This document shows, one piece after another, positions 1 through 8,370 of a DNA stretch of 22,881 bases (positions within the stretch are counted from its first letter, which is position 1; every line of letters starts with the position of its first letter). The notes beneath the pieces were generated by a model. It saw nothing but the letters and a program-made list of their open reading frames with translations. It did not search any database and was not told where the DNA came from. The translations under genes and the position numbers were made by a program. This DNA is from CBDUVZ01 sp965370805 (GTDB lineage: Bacteria > Hydrothermota > Tepidihabitantia > Tepidihabitantales > Tepidihabitantaceae), in assembly GCA_965370805.1 (NCBI GenBank), contig CBDUVZ010000040.1, positions 1-22,881 of the forward strand, given 5' to 3'.

Positions 1-83
1 AAGGGGATCGCAACTAAGAAATACTATCGTCAATTTATGCAACTAAGCACTAGCACTCGCAGCCAGACAACCCGGAGGGGATG

Positions 84-1613
84 ATGAAAAGAACAGTTCT
101 GATCGTGCCGGGAGTCATACTCCTGGTCCTGCTGGGCTTCACAACCTGCCACAAGAGCCCGGCCAACAACTCGCCCGATGACCCTTTCTGCCCGATCGGT
201 CCCTCGTCAGCGACAATCGGATACCCTTCGGTCTACTCGACCTTTACTATCGACCCGGACGGCGACAGCATCGCCTATCGGTTCACCTGGGGTGACGGCG
301 ACACCACACCCTGGAGCACGTATACTCCCTGCGGCGCGACCCTCGCGATGTCCCACGGCTGGAATGACCTGGGGAGCTACCACGTCGAAGCACAGGCAAC
401 CGACCGGTCCGGTGCCGTCTCCGAATGGTCAAAACCGGCTACAGTAGCAATCGCCGGAACCCGGGAAGTCAGGTGGAACTGGACAGGATCGGGCGGCGTC
501 ACATCCTCCCCGCTCCTGGTCTTTGACGGCACCGAACACCTGGTCGTATTCTGCGCCGAGGACTCACTATACACCCTCGGACTCGACGGCACCGCCCGGG
601 ACGGCACCGACCCGGTCAGCGGCGATGACGGCATTTTCATCGGACAGCCGGGGTTCTGCGCGGCCACCGGGCACATCATCATCGGCGGCGATGACGGCGA
701 ACTCTGCGCCTTCACTACTTCCCTGGAGCGAGACTGGCACTGGCCCGGCAACTCCCTCCCGGGGCCGTTCGACGAGCTGGAATGGGGGGCACCTGCAATC
801 CGTGAGAACAGGATCTACGTCCCCCGGTGGGACTCAATCGCCATGACACGCGTTTACTACTTCCTGGACCTCGGAAACGAAGCCTGCCTGATGAACACTT
901 ATGCCCTGCCCGACGAAGAGCTATCCGATGCGCCGGTCGTGGACCCGGACGGCAATGTGCTGTTCTGCACCGACTACGGCAACCTGTACAAACTCGGTCC
1001 GGAACTGGATACCGTCATCTGGTGTGTCCGCATCATGGATGGCATGCTGCTCGGGCCGGCCATCGGTCAGGACGGCACGATCTACCTCGGTTCAACTGAA
1101 GGCTATGTGATTGCGGTCAGCCCTGCCGGCGACATCGAGTGGTTGACATACCTGGGCGACTGGACAAGCAGGCCGGCCATCGGCTCGGATGCCGTTTTTG
1201 TCGGCGACGGAGACGGCGATCTGTACGCCATCAGCCCGACGGATGGTGAAATCATCTGGTCAGTAACGCTGGACACCCCCTATTCGCCGATAATAGCAGC
1301 CTGCCCGGTTCTGGCCGCGAACGGCCTGATGTACGTCCTGGGAGACGAGGATATCCTGTTCTGCATCAACCAGTCCGATGGTTGTATGCTCTGGTACTGT
1401 ATCTGCGACGAGTTTGCCGGTAGCGGCCGGGACGAATTCGACGACTTCGAGCCGTCGCCGACAATCGCTCCAAACGGTGACATCATCGTGCCGGTCTGGG
1501 ACGACGATAACCTGTGCTGTGTTGTCGGGTATCCTGAAGGAACCCTGGCCGATACGCCATGGCCCAAGTGGCAGCGTGACCTCCACAACTCCGGCTCTGC
1601 CGGTAGTTGGTAG
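84..1613 (+). CDS. Secreted PQQ-type beta-propeller protein with PKD-like domain
   Basis: The protein is about 509 aa and probably acts outside the inner membrane. Residues 1-22 form a signal peptide (basic MKR, hydrophobic run, then GFTTC); Cys22 could be lipidated, but Thr at -1 is a poor lipobox. Residues ~40-122 resemble a PKD/Ig-like domain (DPDGD, WGDGD). From ~130 to the end, repeats of the form AIGxDGTIYLG, AISPTDGEIIW and PSPTIAPNGDI are typical PQQ-like propeller blades (outer-membrane-protein BamB-like fold). No enzyme motif is visible, so the role is unknown. Two ATGs lie in tandem (81 and 84). The Shine-Dalgarno GGAGG at 74-78 is 2 nt from the first and 5 nt from the second, so 84 is preferred. 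The gene is convergent with lpxB, 27 bp apart. No firm promoter is visible; the upstream gene is outside the window. Confidence 0.85.
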   Translation: MKRTVLIVPGVILLVLLGFTTCHKSPANNSPDDPFCPIGPSSATIGYPSVYSTFTIDPDGDSIAYRFTWGDGDTTPWSTYTPCGATLAMSHGWNDLGSYHVEAQATDRSGAVSEWSKPATVAIAGTREVRWNWTGSGGVTSSPLLVFDGTEHLVVFCAEDSLYTLGLDGTARDGTDPVSGDDGIFIGQPGFCAATGHIIIGGDDGELCAFTTSLERDWHWPGNSLPGPFDELEWGAPAIRENRIYVPRWDSIAMTRVYYFLDLGNEACLMNTYALPDEELSDAPVVDPDGNVLFCTDYGNLYKLGPELDTVIWCVRIMDGMLLGPAIGQDGTIYLGSTEGYVIAVSPAGDIEWLTYLGDWTSRPAIGSDAVFVGDGDGDLYAISPTDGEIIWSVTLDTPYSPIIAACPVLAANGLMYVLGDEDILFCINQSDGCMLWYCICDEFAGSGRDEFDDFEPSPTIAPNGDIIVPVWDDDNLCCVVGYPEGTLADTPWPKWQRDLHNSGSAGSW

Positions 1614-1640
1614 GCAAGAGAGCATCCAGGCTGCGGGCCG

Positions 1641-2678
1641 TCAACCGGACCCGGTGGTTTCGACTACCAGTTGCCCGATGCGGTCCATCACCCCGGCCGG
1701 GCCGAGCATCTGCCGCAGCCTGCTTCTGTAGTCTCGGGCCGCTTGACCGGACGCCGGTTCATCCAGAATCTGCCTTACTGTGCTAAGTACTTGAGTTGCA
1801 GTTGGCTCCAGCAACTCGGGGACCGCCTGCCTTCTGAGCAGGATATTGGGCAGGGAGAAGAAGCGACCACGGACCAGCAACCTTGCCACCGCCCTGGTCA
1901 GCGGCGACAGGTGGTAGCAGACCACCTGGGGTACTCCGAGCAGTGCGGTTTCCAGGGTCGCGGTCCCGGATACGACGACCGCGCATTCCGCGTGACTGAT
2001 GAGACCGTAGCGGGCCGAGAGTGAGTCCAGCAGTCCGTGGTCCGAAGGTGCATCAGCTATCACGGTCCTGAGACCCGTCTCCCGCTCGATCTCTCCGGCC
2101 ACCAGTTCGAACAGCGGGCGATGGTACGCGACCTCGGCCGGGCGCGAACCCGGCAGGAACAGGACGTAGCGGGCGTCCTGTTTCCATCCCAGCCGACCGA
2201 TTACGTCCGACCGCAGGCACGGGGAATCAAGCACGTCGAAGAGCGGGTAGCCGAGGAAAGTCGCGTCAACGCCCGCCTCCTGCAGCAACTGCTGCTCGAA
2301 CGGAAACAGACAGACCACCTTGTCCGCGGCTTGTCGCAGTGCCGGAATCCGCCATCTCCCCCACGCCCATACCTGGGGCGGAGCCAGGTAGACAACCGGG
2401 ATTCCGAGCCTCCGGCACTGGCGGCCGAGTTTCAGGTTGAACCCCGGGAAAGCTACCAGGACCACCAGATCCGGCCTGGTTTCTCTCACCTGCTCGACCG
2501 TAGCCGCCAGTCGCTTGCGGAGCGCGCCCGCGGCCTTCACTCCTTCCCAGAACCCGAGCACCGGCTCAAACCGGGCAATCTCCACCTGCACTCCAGGCCG
2601 GCTGCGCTCGAGGGCCTGCGCGAGCAGCCCGCCGAACAGCAGGCCTGACGGTTCACCGCAGGACACGAAGACTCGCAC
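1641..2678 (-). CDS. lpxB: Lipid-A-disaccharide synthase (LpxB-like)
   Basis: LpxB joins UDP-2,3-diacylglucosamine to lipid X (2,3-diacylglucosamine-1-phosphate) to form the lipid A disaccharide at the inner membrane. The protein is 345 aa, somewhat short for a family usually near 380. Recognisable family blocks are the N-terminal VFVSCGEPSG, FPGFN at ~77-81, LAPPQVWAWG, FLPGSRPAEV, SGTATLETALLGVPQVV and LSPLTRAVARLLV...SLPNILLRR near the C-terminus. Start is GTG; an in-frame TGA lies three codons upstream, so this is the earliest possible start. There is no Shine-Dalgarno, and the predicted transcript starts only a few bases upstream (see the shared promoter). Two usually conserved acidic positions differ: GEASGD reads GEPSGL, and the D of the IDxPGFN-type motif is Ala76. 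No lpxA, lpxC or lpxD is present here. Function is likely but not certain. Confidence 0.85.
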   Translation of the reverse strand: MRVFVSCGEPSGLLFGGLLAQALERSRPGVQVEIARFEPVLGFWEGVKAAGALRKRLAATVEQVRETRPDLVVLVAFPGFNLKLGRQCRRLGIPVVYLAPPQVWAWGRWRIPALRQAADKVVCLFPFEQQLLQEAGVDATFLGYPLFDVLDSPCLRSDVIGRLGWKQDARYVLFLPGSRPAEVAYHRPLFELVAGEIERETGLRTVIADAPSDHGLLDSLSARYGLISHAECAVVVSGTATLETALLGVPQVVCYHLSPLTRAVARLLVRGRFFSLPNILLRRQAVPELLEPTATQVLSTVRQILDEPASGQAARDYRSRLRQMLGPAGVMDRIGQLVVETTGSG

Positions 2679-2687
2679 GACGGCTCA

Positions 2688-2715
2688 AGCCTAGAACGCC
2701 CGGGTTGACTGTCAA
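2688..2715 (-). promoter_or_regulatory. Predicted lpxB promoter (leaderless)
   Basis: On the minus strand, -35 TTGACA (2715-2710), 16-bp spacer, and a weak -10 TAGGCT (2693-2688, 3/6 match). Transcription would start near 2681, two to three bases before the GTG at 2678. Its -35 overlaps that of the divergent promoter. Confidence 0.5.
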
Positions 2716-2733
2716 GCGTCGGGCGATTACTAT
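2705..2733 (+). promoter_or_regulatory. Predicted agmatinase-gene promoter (leaderless)
   Basis: -35 TTGACT (2705-2710), 17-bp spacer, -10 TACTAT (2728-2733). The expected start site, ~2740, coincides with the ATG at 2742, and no Shine-Dalgarno precedes that ATG. The -35 forms the palindrome TTGACTGTCAA (2705-2715) with the lpxB -35. Confidence 0.6.
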
Positions 2734-2741
2734 GGCAGACG

Positions 2742-3578
2742 ATGCAGTTCTGGTTTGCGGACTCCAAACTTCCGGATGCCGGGGTGGCGGTCGTCGGCGT
2801 CCCGCTCGACCGGACCAGTTCGCATATCCCCGGAACCAGGTTCGGACCGGATTCGGCCCGGATCGGCGCGGAGAACATCGAGTCGTTCAGCCCGTACCAG
2901 TTGCGCGACGTCGCCGGAATCCGGGTGCACGATATGGGCAATCTCGGATTCACGTTCGAGACCCCGCAGGCCCCGTTTGATATGATTGCGAAGACCACGC
3001 GAGCGAACCACCAGGCAGGCAGGCATCAGCTTGCGGTCGGCGGCGAGCACACCGTCACACCGGCAATAGTCCGGGAGTTGAGCCGCTCCGTACCCGAACT
3101 GCACGTGATTCAGTTCGACGCCCATTCCGACCTGCGCGATGAGTACCTCGGTGAGAAATGGTGCCACGCTACCGCGATGGCAAGGGTGCTTGACTCGATT
3201 CCCCGGGAACGGCTGTTCCAGGTCGGAATCCGCTCGTTCGAGAACCCCGGGGAAATGAAACTGCAGAACGTCTTCCCGTTTGAGGTCCTTGCTCCAATCA
3301 GGCGCATCTGTGAGCAGGTCGGCTCGCGCCCCGTGTACCTGACCCTTGATGTCGACGTCCTGGACCCGGGGGTCCTGCCCGAAGTCCAGACGCCCCAGCC
3401 CGGCGGCTGCTCCTACCGGGAGCTAGCCCAAGCCCTGGCGCAACTGACCGGGCTCAAAGTCGTCGGCGGCGATATTGTCGAGTATTGTCCGAAGTCCGGC
3501 TGCCCGGCGGCCGGCGCATCGGTTGTGGCGGAACTCATCCGGGAACTGATCCTGCTGCTCGGGAAAACCGACAACTGA
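2742..3578 (+). CDS. speB: Agmatinase-family ureohydrolase
   Basis: Ureohydrolases use a binuclear manganese centre to hydrolyse guanidino compounds; agmatinase gives putrescine and urea. The 278-aa protein has normal family length and all metal-binding blocks: GGEHT (His103), FDAHSD (Asp126, His128, Asp130), and LDVDVLDP (Asp203, Asp205), followed by TPQPGG and GGDIVEYCP. The second residue of the first block is Glu where most members have Asp (GGDHS). The N-terminal GVPLDRTSSHIPGTRFGP matches the agmatinase-type substrate region better than arginase, but guanidinobutyrase or formimidoglutamase cannot be excluded. Start ATG 2742 has no Shine-Dalgarno and sits at the predicted transcription start. 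It is divergent from lpxB and convergent with the next gene, separated by a repeat block. Confidence 0.85.
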   Translation: MQFWFADSKLPDAGVAVVGVPLDRTSSHIPGTRFGPDSARIGAENIESFSPYQLRDVAGIRVHDMGNLGFTFETPQAPFDMIAKTTRANHQAGRHQLAVGGEHTVTPAIVRELSRSVPELHVIQFDAHSDLRDEYLGEKWCHATAMARVLDSIPRERLFQVGIRSFENPGEMKLQNVFPFEVLAPIRRICEQVGSRPVYLTLDVDVLDPGVLPEVQTPQPGGCSYRELAQALAQLTGLKVVGGDIVEYCPKSGCPAAGASVVAELIRELILLLGKTDN

Positions 3579-3587
3579 TTCCCATCG

Positions 3588-3672
3588 GTAGTCCTGAGTG
3601 TCGAAGTGCGAGTGTCGCATTCGAGATTCCGCTCCGCGCGCCCCATTCGTACTTCGGCATTCGGCATTCGAC
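3588..3672. repeat. Word-like imperfect inverted repeat block (ATTCG type)
   Basis: Lies between two convergent genes. It is built from the words GTCGAAGTGCGAG, CATTCGAG, CATTCGTACTTCGG and CATTCGGCATTCG. The outer ends pair (GTCGAA at 3600-3605 with TTCGAC at 3666-3671), and the arms are otherwise imperfectly complementary. The same words recur at 10219-10262 and 19166-19205. It could form an RNA hairpin serving transcripts from either side, but there is no clean U-tract terminator. Confidence 0.6.
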
Positions 3673-3679
3673 GTTTTCT

Positions 3680-5812
3680 TCAGGGACTGATTACGGCGAC
3701 GCGCTCCACGCGGGTGCCAAGAGGACAGGTAACCACAAGCAAATAGACCCCGGTTGCCACGTCACCCGGACGCCAGACCGCCCGGTTCAGACCCGGGTCA
3801 ACCGGAACCGTCGCCACCGGCTGCCCGGTCAGGGTCCGCACAACCACAGCAGCACCGGCCGGCAGACTGTCGAGCACTACCCGCTCGTGAACCCCGAGCA
3901 CACACGGGTTGGGATACACGACCAGTTGGGCTCCGCTGGTGCCCTGGGACCCGGCTCCGAAATCAAAGACCGACAGGCCGGCCAGCGTAGCGACCGCCAG
4001 CGTCCCGCGCTCCCGGCTGACCGCAAGCGAACTGTAGAACCCGGTGACTCCGAGGCTGTTCGGAATCAGGCCGCTGTTCTGCGGACTGTAGTTCGACCAC
4101 CGCCCGGAAACCGGGTCATACATCGACAGCCCGACGTCGCACAGGAACCAGACCCGGCCGGACGCATCCACCCTGGCCCGGTACACGTTGTTCGCAAGCA
4201 ACCCACTGTTCGCGGTGGTGAAAACCGAGAATTCACTCCCGTCCCTGACCGCAACTCCCTGCGGAGTCGCCACCCAGACCCGGTCTTCTCCGTCAACCGC
4301 AACTGACCGTACTTCGGACGAAGGCAGGCCGGCGACGAGAATCTCGTGCCGGTCGTCTCCCCGCTCGAACAGCGTCCCACCGTAATCCAGCATCACCAGG
4401 CCGACGGTCAGCCCGAGATAAACACAACCCCGGGTATCAAACGCGAAATCGTAACCTCCTCCCGGAGGTGGAACCAGGCCGGGAATCTCAAACTCCGCCC
4501 GCTCCCCGGCCGAGTCAACCGCCACGATAACCCCGCCGCCGTTGAACACCCACTTGGTGTCATACTGGTCAATGGCAAACGCGTCGATGATGTTCCAGGC
4601 CGAAGATTCCCCCCACTGCACCTTGCCCCAGGTATCCGCCTCCGGGTCGTAAACGCTCAGCCCGCCGCGGGACGAGAAATGAGCGTACCAGGCTCTTCCT
4701 TTGGAATCGCAGCTCACCTGAATCGGAGTGCCCAGCAGACCGGATCGCGTAGTAACGGTGCCGTTATCGAGTGCGATCTCGGACAACTGCGAGGAACTGA
4801 AGTAATGACACGCATAGAGCTTGTTCTCGACCGGGCTGAAAGCACAGGACATCACCTGGCCTGAAACGACACCGCCGCTGTAGAAAGAAGACCAGGACTG
4901 ACCCGAGTCGGAATACCGCAGACCGTGGCCCCGATCCTCGTTCCCGCCGAGTCCTACCCAGATTGCCTGACTGATGTAAAGCGCCCGCGCGTCCGCCGCC
5001 AGTATCAACGAATACGTGGTGCTGTCCGTTCCCTGGCCCCGGAAAACCCCGGTGTCGGTAGCAATGTAGACGGCCGAGAACGCAATCGCAAGGTCGAAAA
5101 CCTCCCGCGTCGGGCTGAACCGGAAGACCGGCCGGAAAGAACTGTCCTCCAGAATCGCCAGCCCCTGCTCGGTCGCAATCAACAGGCTGTCCGCCCACAC
5201 CCCGATTGCCTTGACCGAATCGCCCAGCGGCCGGCGATACCCGACCCAGTTCTCGAACTCCCGGTCCACCGCCGTCACCCCGCGGTTGGTCCCCACCCAG
5301 TACGTACCATGCTGGCCCAGCGCAAGGACCCGGTCGCTCAGCAATTCCGGCTCACTGACCGACGAGAAACGCCTGATCTCGTCATCGTCGAAATCGAGCA
5401 GCGTGCCCCGGGTTTCGATTACGTACAGGCCGCGGTCAGTGCCTGCCAGCAGCCGGTCCTCATCCCAGAGCAGCACCACCACTTTGTCAGGCAGGTCGTT
5501 GGGCCGGTAGGTCTGTGCCGCATTGGTATCGGCGGAGATAACCGCCAGCCCGCCGCCGTCGGTTCCGACCCAGACATTACCGCAGCGGTCCCGACTGACC
5601 GCCAGGCAGCGATTTGCCGGCAGTCCCTCGGTATTGGCAACCGTCGCCACAGCCCGGAACCCCACGGCATCAAACTTCACCACACCGCCGTAAGTAGCAA
5701 ACACAAGCGCAGTATCGTCACCGCAGATGTCATTGATGAAGTTGGTGTTGGTGTAGGACTCCCAGCCGCCGGAGCCGGCAACGAGCAACAGCAGACAGAC
5801 GATGCCACTCAT
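3680..5812 (-). CDS. Secreted multi-blade propeller protein with Por/FlgD-like C-terminal domain
   Basis: The 710-aa protein starts with a short signal peptide (residues 1-~17, ending GSGGW). Residues ~20-610 are repeated propeller blades of the two-component-regulator type; examples are RCGNVWVGTDGGGLAVI, GTYWVGTNRGVTAV, EDRVWVATPQGVAVRDG and SGRVWFLCDVGLSMYDP. No kinase or response-regulator part follows, so it is a stand-alone exported protein. The last ~85 residues (YPNPC, LTGQPVATV, LNRAVWRPGDVATGVYLLVV) look like a FlgD-Ig/Por secretion C-terminal domain. In Bacteroidota-like bacteria that domain directs cargo to type IX secretion; here it is only suggestive. The start ATG has no obvious Shine-Dalgarno but lies ~56 nt below a good promoter. 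The ligand is unknown. Confidence 0.8.
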   Translation of the reverse strand: MSGIVCLLLLVAGSGGWESYTNTNFINDICGDDTALVFATYGGVVKFDAVGFRAVATVANTEGLPANRCLAVSRDRCGNVWVGTDGGGLAVISADTNAAQTYRPNDLPDKVVVLLWDEDRLLAGTDRGLYVIETRGTLLDFDDDEIRRFSSVSEPELLSDRVLALGQHGTYWVGTNRGVTAVDREFENWVGYRRPLGDSVKAIGVWADSLLIATEQGLAILEDSSFRPVFRFSPTREVFDLAIAFSAVYIATDTGVFRGQGTDSTTYSLILAADARALYISQAIWVGLGGNEDRGHGLRYSDSGQSWSSFYSGGVVSGQVMSCAFSPVENKLYACHYFSSSQLSEIALDNGTVTTRSGLLGTPIQVSCDSKGRAWYAHFSSRGGLSVYDPEADTWGKVQWGESSAWNIIDAFAIDQYDTKWVFNGGGVIVAVDSAGERAEFEIPGLVPPPGGGYDFAFDTRGCVYLGLTVGLVMLDYGGTLFERGDDRHEILVAGLPSSEVRSVAVDGEDRVWVATPQGVAVRDGSEFSVFTTANSGLLANNVYRARVDASGRVWFLCDVGLSMYDPVSGRWSNYSPQNSGLIPNSLGVTGFYSSLAVSRERGTLAVATLAGLSVFDFGAGSQGTSGAQLVVYPNPCVLGVHERVVLDSLPAGAAVVVRTLTGQPVATVPVDPGLNRAVWRPGDVATGVYLLVVTCPLGTRVERVAVISP

Positions 5813-5874
5813 GCTACTGCTGCTCGGTCAATTGAAGTCGCTCCTGGAGCCGGTCGACACACAAGACACACGGA

Positions 5875-5902
5875 ATTCTAGCACCACGGCTTGCCACGTC
5901 AA
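5875..5902 (-). promoter_or_regulatory. Predicted promoter of the 710-aa propeller gene
   Basis: Minus strand: -35 TTGACG (5902-5897), 16-bp spacer, -10 TAGAAT (5880-5875). Both boxes match consensus at 5/6. The leader to the ATG at 5812 is about 56 nt. Confidence 0.6.
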
Positions 5903-5908
5903 TCCTCG

Positions 5909-7300
5909 CTAGTAGGCACCGTGTCCGCCCAATACTACCCAGACCGTCCGCAGCACTATCGAGAAATCCATCCACAGCGACCAATTGCGGATATAGAACT
6001 CGTCAAGAACCAATCTCTCGGCAAACGGCAGTGCGGACCGCCCTGATACCTGCCAGAGACCTGTCATTCCGGGCCGGACACGGACAATCGCATCAAGGTA
6101 GTCGCCAATCTGACCTGACTCGCGGGGCAGATATGGCCTGGGCCCGACAAGCGCCATCTCCCCCCGAATGACATTCCACAACTGGGGTAGCTCATCAAGG
6201 CTGAAGCGACGCAGCATCCGTCCCACCCCGGTAATGCGGGGGTCGTTGGTAATCCGGGCGTACTTCTGCCACTCGGCCCGGATGCCGGCGTCGTGTTCAA
6301 GCAACTCCTGCAGACGCTGTTCGGCATCGACCCGCATGGTCCTGAATTTCAGGCAGGCAAACAAACGCCGGCTCCTGCCGATGCGGTCCTGCCGGAAGAA
6401 CACCGGGCCGGGCGAGGACAGCTTCACCAGCAAAGCAAGCAGACCAAGCAACGGTGACAACAAAACCAGAAGCAACACACACGCCAGCAGTTCGAGCGCG
6501 CGCTTGAGCAGAGTGCTGAGAGGCCGCAGCAGATTATGCCGGTACTTCATGACCAGGACGCTGCCGACCTGCTCGATGTCAACCGCCTGGCTCTGCAGGA
6601 CCGCGGCGTTGGGAACCACCAGCACCTCGGAATACCGTCGCTCGGCGTGACGGAGTATCCGCTCGGTCTCGCCGGAATCGAACGAATCCGAGAACACAAC
6701 GAGCGAGGTCTTGCCGGCTACCTCCGGCAGTCTATCGAGCATCCCCTCGACCGGCTCCTCACCTGCACCGCGCTGGATGTGTTCGGAAACAACATAGCCC
6801 AGGGACCGGTGACGGACGAGTTCGCGGGCGAACAGCTCGGCCGCGGCTCCCCCTCCCAGAAGTACCAGCGGCCGCCGCGACAGCCCCAGTCGTACGAGCA
6901 GCCGCTTGAGCAGAATCCGGACAATCGGCACCACTGCGCTGCCGATGATGAAAGCGAGCAGCACAACCGTTCGCGACAGCGTCAGGTACCGAACCCCAAA
7001 CAGGATAATCATTACCGCCGCGGTCGCGACAATCAGACCGCGGAAGTAACGTCGGGCCTCCTCCCATCCTGCCAGCCGCTTGGTATACAACCCTTCGTAC
7101 GAGAAAACCAGAAGATAGACTGCAAGCAAGTAGGAACGCTCGGCCAGGTGGGTGAAAGGCAGTGCTTCGGGCAGCAGGTGAAGCATCTCGTGCAGCACCG
7201 AGTTTCTCACGACGTAGGCCAACACGTAGCTCGCCGCGACCGCAGTGACGTCCCCAACAAGCAGGACTGCCGCGGTCAGTATGCCTCTGAAACGCTTCAC
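5909..7300 (-). CDS. Polyprenyl-phosphate sugar-1-phosphate transferase (WbaP/WcaJ type)
   Basis: Starts O-antigen or exopolysaccharide repeat-unit synthesis by moving a sugar-1-phosphate from a UDP-sugar to undecaprenyl phosphate. The protein is 463 aa. The N-terminal ~115 residues contain four hydrophobic segments, followed by a Rossmann-like central region (RRPLVLLGGGAAAELFAREL). The C-terminal ~200 residues are a typical bacterial sugar transferase domain: a membrane hairpin, then PGPVFFRQDRIG, KFRTM, SLDELPQLWNVIRGEMALVGPRP and RPGMTGLWQVSGRS. The start is GTG at 7300: it overlaps the stop of the upstream glycosyltransferase gene (GTGA, 4 bp), implying translational coupling. A longer reading to 7447 would run 150 bp into that gene and lacks support. 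The sugar donor cannot be told from sequence; glucose, galactose and GalNAc types are possible. Confidence 0.88.
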   Translation of the reverse strand: MKRFRGILTAAVLLVGDVTAVAASYVLAYVVRNSVLHEMLHLLPEALPFTHLAERSYLLAVYLLVFSYEGLYTKRLAGWEEARRYFRGLIVATAAVMIILFGVRYLTLSRTVVLLAFIIGSAVVPIVRILLKRLLVRLGLSRRPLVLLGGGAAAELFARELVRHRSLGYVVSEHIQRGAGEEPVEGMLDRLPEVAGKTSLVVFSDSFDSGETERILRHAERRYSEVLVVPNAAVLQSQAVDIEQVGSVLVMKYRHNLLRPLSTLLKRALELLACVLLLVLLSPLLGLLALLVKLSSPGPVFFRQDRIGRSRRLFACLKFRTMRVDAEQRLQELLEHDAGIRAEWQKYARITNDPRITGVGRMLRRFSLDELPQLWNVIRGEMALVGPRPYLPRESGQIGDYLDAIVRVRPGMTGLWQVSGRSALPFAERLVLDEFYIRNWSLWMDFSIVLRTVWVVLGGHGAY

Positions 7301-8196
7301 GAACTCGTGTCCCCGTGGTACCAGGAATGCTCGTACTCGCCCAGCCCGAGCAACAAGCCCGCCTCGACGGCAACCAGGTAGCAGGCACAGGCAAAAGCCA
7401 GCAACGTCCTGGACACAGCATTCCGGCCCAGACAAAGGAACTGACAAAGCGCCTTGAGGCGCTGGTACTCCGAGAAACGCCGGTATCTTCGCCGCACGCC
7501 TCCGTAGTAATGTTCAATCCTGACCCGGGGGTCCAGGTAGACTTGCCAGCCGCCTTCGTGCAGCCGCCGGCAGATGTCCATGTCCTCGGCAAACATGAAA
7601 AAGCGCTCGTCGAATCCCCGGACGACATCAAGAGCAGTCCGCCGGAAAACCATGAACGTACCGATTACCGCCTCAACCGGTACCGGCAGTTCTTCCCGAT
7701 CGGCGTCCTGGTACAGGAATTCCCGGCTCAGGCTGTACCTTGGAAACAACCGGAGCAATGGCGACCGCCTCCCGGCAAGTACGTATCGCAGCCGGGGAAA
7801 CCTGCGGGCTGAAGGCTGCGGCGTTCCGTCCGGATAGAGAAGCTGCGGTCCGACGACGCCTGCCTCGGGATGCTCTTCCAGAAAACCCACCAGGCTCTTC
7901 ACAGCCCCGGGCGTGAAAACAAGGTCCGGGTTCGCCACTGCGACGTACCTGCCTGCTGCCCGGCGGAAACCCCGGTTGGCCGCGGCGCCGTAGCCCAGGT
8001 TCCTCGGCAGCAGCATGAGCCGAGCACCGTACCTGCGACAGGTTTGCTTCAGGGCTTCCGGGTCGCCGGAGCGGTTGTCAGCAACGACCACCTCGAATTC
8101 CAGTCCCCGACACGCTTCCGGCAGTGACGCCAGTGCACCTGCCAGTTCCCGGGTCGAGTTGTAGTTGACGAAAACTACTGTGAGTGCCGGCGCCAT
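7297..8196 (-). CDS. Family 2 glycosyltransferase, rhamnosyltransferase-like (WbbL/RfbF type)
   Basis: The 299-aa protein probably adds a sugar to a lipid-linked glycan at the cytoplasmic face. GT-A fold motifs are in order: VVFVNYNS near residue 8, VVVADNRSGD at ~36-45, NLGYGAAANRGFRRA, VAVANPDLVF (the NPD in place of DXD is normal for this subgroup), GVVGPQLLYPDGTPQPSARRFP, and FMFAEDMDICRRLHEGGW (Glu-Asp catalytic-base region), followed by IEHYYGG. The last ~35 residues contain a hydrophobic segment (LLAFACACYLVAVEAGLLLGL) that may anchor it in the membrane. It is first in a two-gene operon with the sugar-phosphate transferase, sharing 4 bp at the junction. A promoter lies ~80 bp upstream; no clear Shine-Dalgarno is seen. 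Confidence 0.87.
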   Translation of the reverse strand: MAPALTVVFVNYNSTRELAGALASLPEACRGLEFEVVVADNRSGDPEALKQTCRRYGARLMLLPRNLGYGAAANRGFRRAAGRYVAVANPDLVFTPGAVKSLVGFLEEHPEAGVVGPQLLYPDGTPQPSARRFPRLRYVLAGRRSPLLRLFPRYSLSREFLYQDADREELPVPVEAVIGTFMVFRRTALDVVRGFDERFFMFAEDMDICRRLHEGGWQVYLDPRVRIEHYYGGVRRRYRRFSEYQRLKALCQFLCLGRNAVSRTLLAFACACYLVAVEAGLLLGLGEYEHSWYHGDTSS

Positions 8197-8276
8197 GTAC
8201 GCAGGTGGAGTCTGTTCTCTATCAGCATTGCTTTCTCAGTTTGCCGCGGGCCGCACGTAGCTTCCCGCGACCGGAC

Positions 8277-8304
8277 AAGATAGTCCCTGACCCTGCCAAG
8301 TCAA
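8277..8304 (-). promoter_or_regulatory. Predicted promoter of the glycosyltransferase operon
   Basis: Minus strand: -35 TTGACT (8304-8299), 16-bp spacer, -10 TATCTT (8282-8277). Start site near 8270, giving a ~74-nt leader. The 255-bp divergent region (8197-8451) otherwise holds only the opposing promoter. Confidence 0.5.
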
Positions 8305-8370
8305 GGACAGACCGGAACCGGGGACAATCCGCGGGCCACTTCAGTCGTCGTGAGAGAAGCCCGGCTGGGG

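Noticed and set aside
3485..5881. Plus-strand frames opposite the propeller gene (3485-4306, 4925-5881)
   Set aside because: Arg/Pro-rich shadows with no motif; the minus strand has a signal peptide, repeats and a promoter.
5909..7447. Longer 512-codon version of the sugar-phosphate transferase
   Set aside because: It would overlap the glycosyltransferase gene by 150 bp; the GTG at 7300 gives a GTGA junction and a normal membrane N-terminus.
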